Assembly (NCBI GenBank): GCA_013140395.1
Contig: JABFSY010000410.1
Span: 1 to 12,860, forward strand
Direction of reading: 5' to 3'
DNA length: 12,860 bases
From: Cyclobacteriaceae bacterium
Lineage (GTDB): Bacteria > Bacteroidota > Bacteroidia > Cytophagales > Cyclobacteriaceae
Shown here: positions 8,173 through 12,860 of the stretch, piece by piece
How positions within the stretch are numbered: position 1 is the first letter of the stretch
How the letters are laid out: each line of letters starts with the position of its first letter
The notes under the pieces: model-generated
The model's input: only the letters and a program-made list of their open reading frames with translations
Database searches by the model: none
What the model was told of the DNA's origin: nothing
Position numbers and translations under genes: made by a program

Positions 8173-8176
8173 TAGT

Positions 8177-9112
8177 ATGCGAACCACTTCACACCTTTCT
8201 TTGACCATACGTTTGTTCTCGGTGAGCTTGCTCTTGTTAACCACAACTGAAAGTATCGCTCAGCAAAAGCCACAGTTTACGCAGTACATGTTCAATACGT
8301 TAGTAATTAATCCTGCCTATGCTGGGGCAGAGGAAGCGTTGAGCTTGACTTTTATTGACCGGCATCAGTGGGTGGGCATTGAGAATGCACCCACCACTCA
8401 AACACTGTCAGCGCACACATTGGTTAGAAAAAAAAATGTCGGGTTAGGGCTTTCCGTGATCAACGACAAAATTGGTGTTTATCAAAACTTAAATGCGTTG
8501 GCTAGCTTTGCCTATCACATACAAACAGGAAAAGATTCTTATCTGTCGATGGGGCTGCAAGCTGGCTTTAATAATAATCGGGCCAACTACTTATCATTAC
8601 AATCGTCAGGAGGCCCCATTGATCCTAATTTAGCTAACTCAATCAATGAAACGTATTTTGACTTTGGCTTTGGTCTCTATTTCAGAAGCCCGCGGTTTCA
8701 TATAGGTGTATCATCTCCCCAGTTTGTGCCCAAGCAAGTAGCGTTGGATCCAGCAGTAAATATTCAGATAGGAGGGACTCATTACTTTTTGTTTTCCAAA
8801 TACAGAATGTCTTTAAGTGCTAATTGGGAACTGGAGCCCAGTACGTTGGTAAAATATATACCCACTTTGCCATTATCCTATGATGCAAATCTCAACTTTG
8901 TTTATCGGAGAATATTGACAACAGGAGTTTCCTATCGGATAAATGAATCAGTTGATTTTCTGTTGAGAGCTCAGGTAACGCCTCAGCTTCAATTTGGATA
9001 TGCCTATGATCATCCGATCGCTCAGGCCACCCGACTGAGTAGCGGGTCGCACGAGTTGATGGTGAATTATCTGTTCAAGTATATTAGAAAAAATGTTTCC
9101 TCTCCGAGGTAG
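8177..9112 (+). CDS. PorP/SprF-family type IX secretion outer-membrane protein
   Basis: A 311-residue protein with a signal peptide (about 1-28, ending ESIAQQ) and the family hallmark QYMFNTLVINPAYAG at 36-50, followed by alternating hydrophobic strands with aromatic ends expected of an outer-membrane beta barrel. Length is normal for the family. PorP-like proteins help attach and present type-B T9SS cargo at the surface, and each copy is typically encoded beside its cargo gene, as here. The gene starts 1 nt after the HYR-protein stop, so translation is probably coupled. It contains a 9-base A-run (8428-8436) that is in frame. This is a paralogue specific to this operon rather than necessarily the core PorP, so no symbol is given. 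The reading frame is intact. Confidence 0.93.
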   Translation: MRTTSHLSLTIRLFSVSLLLLTTTESIAQQKPQFTQYMFNTLVINPAYAGAEEALSLTFIDRHQWVGIENAPTTQTLSAHTLVRKKNVGLGLSVINDKIGVYQNLNALASFAYHIQTGKDSYLSMGLQAGFNNNRANYLSLQSSGGPIDPNLANSINETYFDFGFGLYFRSPRFHIGVSSPQFVPKQVALDPAVNIQIGGTHYFLFSKYRMSLSANWELEPSTLVKYIPTLPLSYDANLNFVYRRILTTGVSYRINESVDFLLRAQVTPQLQFGYAYDHPIAQATRLSSGSHELMVNYLFKYIRKNVSSPR

Positions 9113-9119
9113 GCGGAAA

Positions 9120-10736
9120 ATGAAAAACACGAAAACCGTCATTTTGATTTGTACCATTGGTTTACTGGGAATCTCATTTTCGGGGGCTGCTCAAAGTAGC
9201 GTGTTTGGTTTGTATCAGAGTGACAGAAAACTGGCGGATAAACACTTCGAAGAGGGAGATTTTCAAAGCGCCTTGAATCTTTACAATGGTTCCATCAACA
9301 AAAGAAAATCAAGTAAAGACCTTTATTTAAGAATAGCTCAATGCTACTACTCACTGAAAGAATACAAAAAGGCAATAGACTCCTATGATAGCTATTCAAA
9401 GGAGGGCGATTTGCCAGCCGCTGACTTGCTGAACTACGGAGAAGCAAGTGCAGCCGTATTAAACTATAGAAAAGCTACTGATTATTACAAAAAGTACCTT
9501 CGCCTTGAACCCAAAAACGAGGTGGTTGCAAAAAAAATATGGCGGCTGGACAACAAACAGTATCTCTATGAAGACTCTGCCCACTATGCTTTGCGACCCG
9601 TTGCATTGAATACCACACAAGGCGAACTATGTGCGGTGCCCTATAAAAATGGAGTAGTGTTTATGTCTAACCGGGAACCAACAAAAATCGTTAAGAATGT
9701 GAATGCCTCCGTAAGTCGAACCTTCTACGAATTGTATTTTTCTGAGACCAGGCAAGATTCAATAGCCACTTCCAGCACACCCTTTCAATTTGACAAAGCC
9801 TTTACTTTTGGCAAGGGCCTGGATTCTAAATTCAATACCGGGCCGGTTGCCTTTTACGACAAAGAAAAAAAAGTAGCTTTCATTGCCACTTCGCATGTGC
9901 CCAATGACGAGGGCAAGAGAACCCTGGGGCTCTATTTTGCTGTGGCTAAAAACAGTAAATGGGAAGTTAGTTCTTCTTTTACACACAATAGCGAGCAGTA
10001 TTCTATTTACGATGTTACCATCAATCAAGACGGAACGATTATTTTCTTCTCGTCAGATAGGAAAGGAGGCTATGGGGGTAAGGATCTCTACAAGTCCGAA
10101 TTGAAAAATGGACTGTGGTCTTCTCCTCAAAATCTGGGTGAAGAAATAAACACGCCAAAAGACGAAGCGTACCCTTTTCTCCATAACAACTATACGTTGT
10201 ATTTTTCTTCTAATGGTCTGGCAGGTTTGGGCGAATTAGATGTCTTTAAGTCCATTGTCAAGTCAGACGGTATGGATGAGCCCCAAAATGTTGGATATCC
10301 TATCAATTCCAGTAAAGATGATTTTGGCTTTTTGTTAGATTCAGCCGGCACTCACGGTTATTTATCATCTAACCGAAAGAATGGAGGATATGATGATGAT
10401 CTCTATGAATTCGATATGGATTTACAAACGTACCCAATCACCATTTCAGGGGTAGTCAAGTACAAAGAGCACACCTGGAGTGAGGATACACAGTTGAAGA
10501 TAATGCCCCGTGGGAAAATATATCTGGTGGATGATCTGAGAAATGTAAGCGTCTATGGGAGTGTCAGCGATGCCAAGGGAAATTTTTCCATTGTCATTCC
10601 CTATTTTAGCAGGTACTTTATCCGCATTGTAGGAGCGGGGGGTGATGAACACAAGGCGAGCTTAGAGATACTCAAATACAGGAAGGAGTTAAGTTCTTAC
10701 GAAATTGTAATTATCAAAGACCTGTTTACCAAATAG
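9120..10736 (+). CDS. PorE-like TPR/PD40/CRD protein lacking an OmpA domain
   Basis: 538 residues. Signal peptide 1-24 (ending FSGAAQS) with no lipobox, so a soluble periplasmic or outer-membrane-associated protein. Three TPR-like helical pairs cover about 33-135. A PD40/WD40-like propeller follows at about 160-435, with typical blade motifs SSDRKGGYGGKDLY, YFSSNGLAGLGELDVF and YLSSNRKNGGYDDDLYEF. A carboxypeptidase-regulatory-like beta domain lies at about 438-505, with a short tail to 538. This is the order in PorE-type T9SS proteins, except that the usual C-terminal OmpA peptidoglycan-binding domain is absent. It may act as a scaffold between the outer-membrane barrel and the kinase encoded next. 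The ATG at 9120 is chosen over 9093 because the signal peptide begins there and a GAGG and a GGCGG sequence precede it; it leaves a 7-nt gap to the PorP-like gene. The stop TAG directly abuts the next ATG. Confidence 0.9.
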   Translation: MKNTKTVILICTIGLLGISFSGAAQSSVFGLYQSDRKLADKHFEEGDFQSALNLYNGSINKRKSSKDLYLRIAQCYYSLKEYKKAIDSYDSYSKEGDLPAADLLNYGEASAAVLNYRKATDYYKKYLRLEPKNEVVAKKIWRLDNKQYLYEDSAHYALRPVALNTTQGELCAVPYKNGVVFMSNREPTKIVKNVNASVSRTFYELYFSETRQDSIATSSTPFQFDKAFTFGKGLDSKFNTGPVAFYDKEKKVAFIATSHVPNDEGKRTLGLYFAVAKNSKWEVSSSFTHNSEQYSIYDVTINQDGTIIFFSSDRKGGYGGKDLYKSELKNGLWSSPQNLGEEINTPKDEAYPFLHNNYTLYFSSNGLAGLGELDVFKSIVKSDGMDEPQNVGYPINSSKDDFGFLLDSAGTHGYLSSNRKNGGYDDDLYEFDMDLQTYPITISGVVKYKEHTWSEDTQLKIMPRGKIYLVDDLRNVSVYGSVSDAKGNFSIVIPYFSRYFIRIVGAGGDEHKASLEILKYRKELSSYEIVIIKDLFTK

Positions 10737-12801
10737 ATGATTGTGGGCCAACTAATAAAACGGTGCTGTGTTTCAAAGGCCTGCCTATGGGCAGCAGTGC
10801 TGGCCATTTCGGTGGTCGCAACGGTGCCCGGCAATGCCCAGCAAAAGCAATCGATTCAAGTAAAGACCTTCGACCAGAAACTACAGCCTCTAAAGAACAT
10901 AGAGCTTTCCATCAATGGAAAAAGTTTTTTTTCCATGGGCAACAAAGGTATTGTGTTTATTGAATTGAGTAACAATGAACTTCCCATTCAAACCATCCTC
11001 ATCAAAGATGAGCAACTAGAACCCGCCTCCTGGAATTTTACGAAAGGAGTCCTGGAGATTGTGGTGCGTAAAAAGAACTACCAGCTGGTGCACTTGACAC
11101 TAAAATCACCTACCGGGAAACCGATCGCTCAAGCACAAATTTCGTTTAAAGGAAAAAAATCAGTTGACGTAAAAACAGACGTTGATGGAAAATTTGATGT
11201 GCCGCTGGCGATTGATGAAAAGATCTCTTCGGTCAACCAATTCGAAGTGAAAGACTATCGCGTGATACGATTTAGTGCACCAGAAAACTTGCTCATTGCC
11301 GAACCACCCAAACCAAAAGAAGAAAAGAAAGTAGAAACAATAGTAGCTGCAACACCGACAACGAATGAGAAATTCCAGGATTTTGATTTAGCAACACTTG
11401 ACTCTATTCAGTCTATTACCGTTTTCTATGCTGTCTTCAAGAATATTGCCATCAAAGAACTCAACCCGAATGCCCGACTGAGGGTCGATGCCAAATTCAA
11501 CCAATTGGTGGCCAATTTGAAAGACACTATTCGCCTGCAAGGAAATGGTTTTATCAAGAGTATTTCTGATTCCTCGTTTGTAAGAGATGATATTCGCAAT
11601 TTGTTGAATCAGGCTACCATTGAAAACAAAGAGCTCCAAACCAATCGGACTGATTTTGATTCAAAAATTAAGATTGTTACCGCCAAATTGGGAAAGGGAA
11701 TTGTCAACTTAGATGCGAATGAGCGAAAGAAATTACTTGCTGACCTGACCTTGCTGGAGAACCTTTTGATTGAAAATGAAAGTCGGTTTTACAAAAACCA
11801 AGCCGACTACAAGACGATTATCAACGGCCTTAAAGAGAAATATTTTGATATTCGAAATTTAGAGAACAGACTTTCTGAAACCGAAGCGAATCGATTGGAG
11901 GATCAAAAAACCGTTCCGCCAACGACTGATTGCTATTTCAAGTTTGGTTATCCTTTTCGGCATTCTCATTGTCTTATTGATATCGGTGCGAGGGAAGCTA
12001 CAAAAGCAAAAAAGAGCGTTGATGCAAGCCAACGAGGAAGTTAAAAGAGTGAATGAGAATCTGGAAGGCATCGTTCAGCATCGCACCAAGTTACTGGTAG
12101 ATGCCAATCATGAGCTGGATACTTTTTTATATCGTGCCTCGCACGACTTGCGTTCTCCGCTTAGTTCCATTATTGGGCTCTGCAATATTGCTTCGCATAT
12201 GACCCAGGAAGAGTTGGTTGAGAAGGTAAAGCTCACAACTAATGGTATGGATCATTTGTTAAGTAAGCTAAAGGCGATCAGCGAGATTAATCGACCGACT
12301 GAATATTCTTCCTTCAGCTTGTTGAACGCTGTTGAGCGGGTGCGCTACATGTTTAGATCTCAGATCAATAGTAATCGCATTCAATTCAAAGTCAGTTGCC
12401 CTGACACGATTGTATTTTACACGTATCCCGATCTGCTAGAAATCATTCTCACTAACCTGATTGAAAACGCTTTATTCTATAGCAAGATGAGTGATCGGCC
12501 GGTGGCTGTGGTAGAATTTAACGCCAAAGTAGAAGCTGACGTGGTGGAGTTTAGTGTGTATGACAATGGGGTGGGAGTCGACAACACCATCCGGCCCAAA
12601 CTTTTTGAAATGTTTTTCAAAGGCAATGAAAAGTCTGCTGGCAACGGGTTAGGTTTATACGTTGTGTTGAAATCAGTGCAAGCCCTCCGTGGTACGATCA
12701 CTATGGAATCTGAACCTGGCAACTATACCAAGTTCATTGTTCAAATACCCCTAAACCACAAGAAAGCAACGGAACATGAGTTGGTTGAAGTATTGGGTTG
12801 A
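10737..12801 (+). pseudogene. Periplasmic-sensing histidine kinase, frameshifted at an A-run
   Basis: With one A removed at 11905-11910 the gene encodes about 687 residues. Repaired layout: signal peptide 1-35 (ending GNAQQ); two CRD-like beta domains, about 38-112 and 116-185; a Pro/Lys linker; a mostly helical sensory region about 212-390; a membrane helix 397-417; a short coiled coil; HisKA with FLYRASHDLRSPL (phospho-acceptor H469); and HATPase with N-box LTNLIENALFYS (about 571-582), DNGVGV (609-614) and GNGLGL (635-640). All catalytic boxes are intact. No receiver domain and no response regulator is seen in the window. It would sense a periplasmic signal, plausibly the state of the adhesin/PorP/TPR-PD40 proteins encoded just upstream. 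As read, the sensor frame runs on to a stop at 12044 and the kinase half is in another frame with only weak TTG starts, so the gene is split. It could still be a sequencing error. No terminator is visible before the window ends. Confidence 0.85.
11905..11910 (+). other. Frameshift site (extra A in an A6 run) in the histidine kinase gene
   Basis: The sensor frame reads LENRLSETEANRLEDQ up to the run, then loses homology-like character. The kinase frame, read from the run, gives KPFRQRL followed by a perfect membrane helix and the HisKA domain. Removing one A joins the coiled coil, helix and kinase without a gap, which is the usual order in a sensor kinase. Confidence 0.85.
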
Positions 12802-12860
12802 TAGAAGCGAGAACTACGCAAATAAAGGGAAGAAGCCTTCACATCGGTTCAGATCTACTT

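Larger units (their letters stand above)
5516..8175 (+). pseudogene. Secreted HYR-repeat protein with T9SS type-B C-terminal domain, disrupted by a stop and a frameshift
   Basis: Repairing two single-base lesions gives a protein of about 886 residues. Layout in repaired numbering: signal peptide 1-22; a cysteine cluster C24, C26, C30, C33; a beta domain about 34-141 with an INTKC...GDTYGSF motif seen in bacterial secreted proteins; eight HYR (hyalin-repeat, Ig-like) domains 142-790; and a gliding-motility-associated (type B) sorting domain 791-886 that starts around LTPNGD and ends in GSVEVVR. Such proteins leave the cell through T9SS and stay at the surface as adhesins, usually with a PorP/SprF partner, here the next gene 1 nt downstream. 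As read, an in-frame TAG at 6755-6757 ends the product inside repeat 4, and a base missing near 7687-7690 shifts frame inside repeat 8; the sorting domain is therefore in a different frame. An upstream in-frame ATG at 5480 was not used because the signal peptide begins at 5516. Both lesions could be sequencing errors. Confidence 0.85.

Noticed and set aside
11944..12801. Histidine kinase as a separate gene starting at TTG 11944
   Set aside because: The TTG falls inside the membrane helix and has no ribosome site. A one-base repair upstream restores a continuous sensor kinase.
12814..12860. C-terminal end of a minus-strand gene at the right edge
   Set aside because: Only about 14 open codons before a TAG are visible, which is too short to distinguish from chance.

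Overview
The window reads as a piece of a Bacteroidota chromosome, most likely from the Cytophagales/Cyclobacteriaceae side of the phylum (inference). The reasons are a type IX secretion (T9SS) type-B sorting domain, a PorP/SprF-family protein, a TPR/PD40 outer-membrane-associated protein, two exact Bacteroidota-type -7 promoter elements (TATCTTTG), and few Shine-Dalgarno sequences. No tRNA, rRNA, CRISPR array or insertion sequence was seen.

Left part (1-5284). A 1031-residue ABCG-type half transporter with a TerB-like N-terminus comes first. It is followed by a small His-rich lipoprotein with its own promoter and a clean intrinsic terminator. Then come a histone-deacetylase-family hydrolase of HDAC11-like appearance on the plus strand and a fatty-acid-hydroxylase-family membrane enzyme on the minus strand, which meet tail to tail.

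Right part (5516-12801). Four same-strand genes are separated by 1, 7 and 0 nt and almost certainly form one operon. They encode (1) a secreted protein with eight HYR repeats and a T9SS type-B C-terminal domain, (2) a PorP/SprF-family outer-membrane protein, (3) a lipid-free secreted TPR + PD40 + CRD-like protein that resembles PorE but ends before any OmpA domain, and (4) a sensor histidine kinase with a long periplasmic region that itself begins with CRD-like beta domains. A reasonable model is a surface adhesin, its outer-membrane attachment factor, a periplasmic adaptor and an inner-membrane kinase working as one surface-sensing unit.

The first and last genes of this operon are broken as read. 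The adhesin has an in-frame TAG at 6755-6757 and a one-base loss at an A-run (7687-7690). The kinase has a one-base gain at an A-run (11905-11910). In each case, repairing one base restores an ordinary domain. Longer A-runs in the two middle genes are in frame, which argues against a general homopolymer sequencing problem but does not exclude local errors. Either the operon is decaying at its two ends or these are sequence errors; reads or a close relative would decide.
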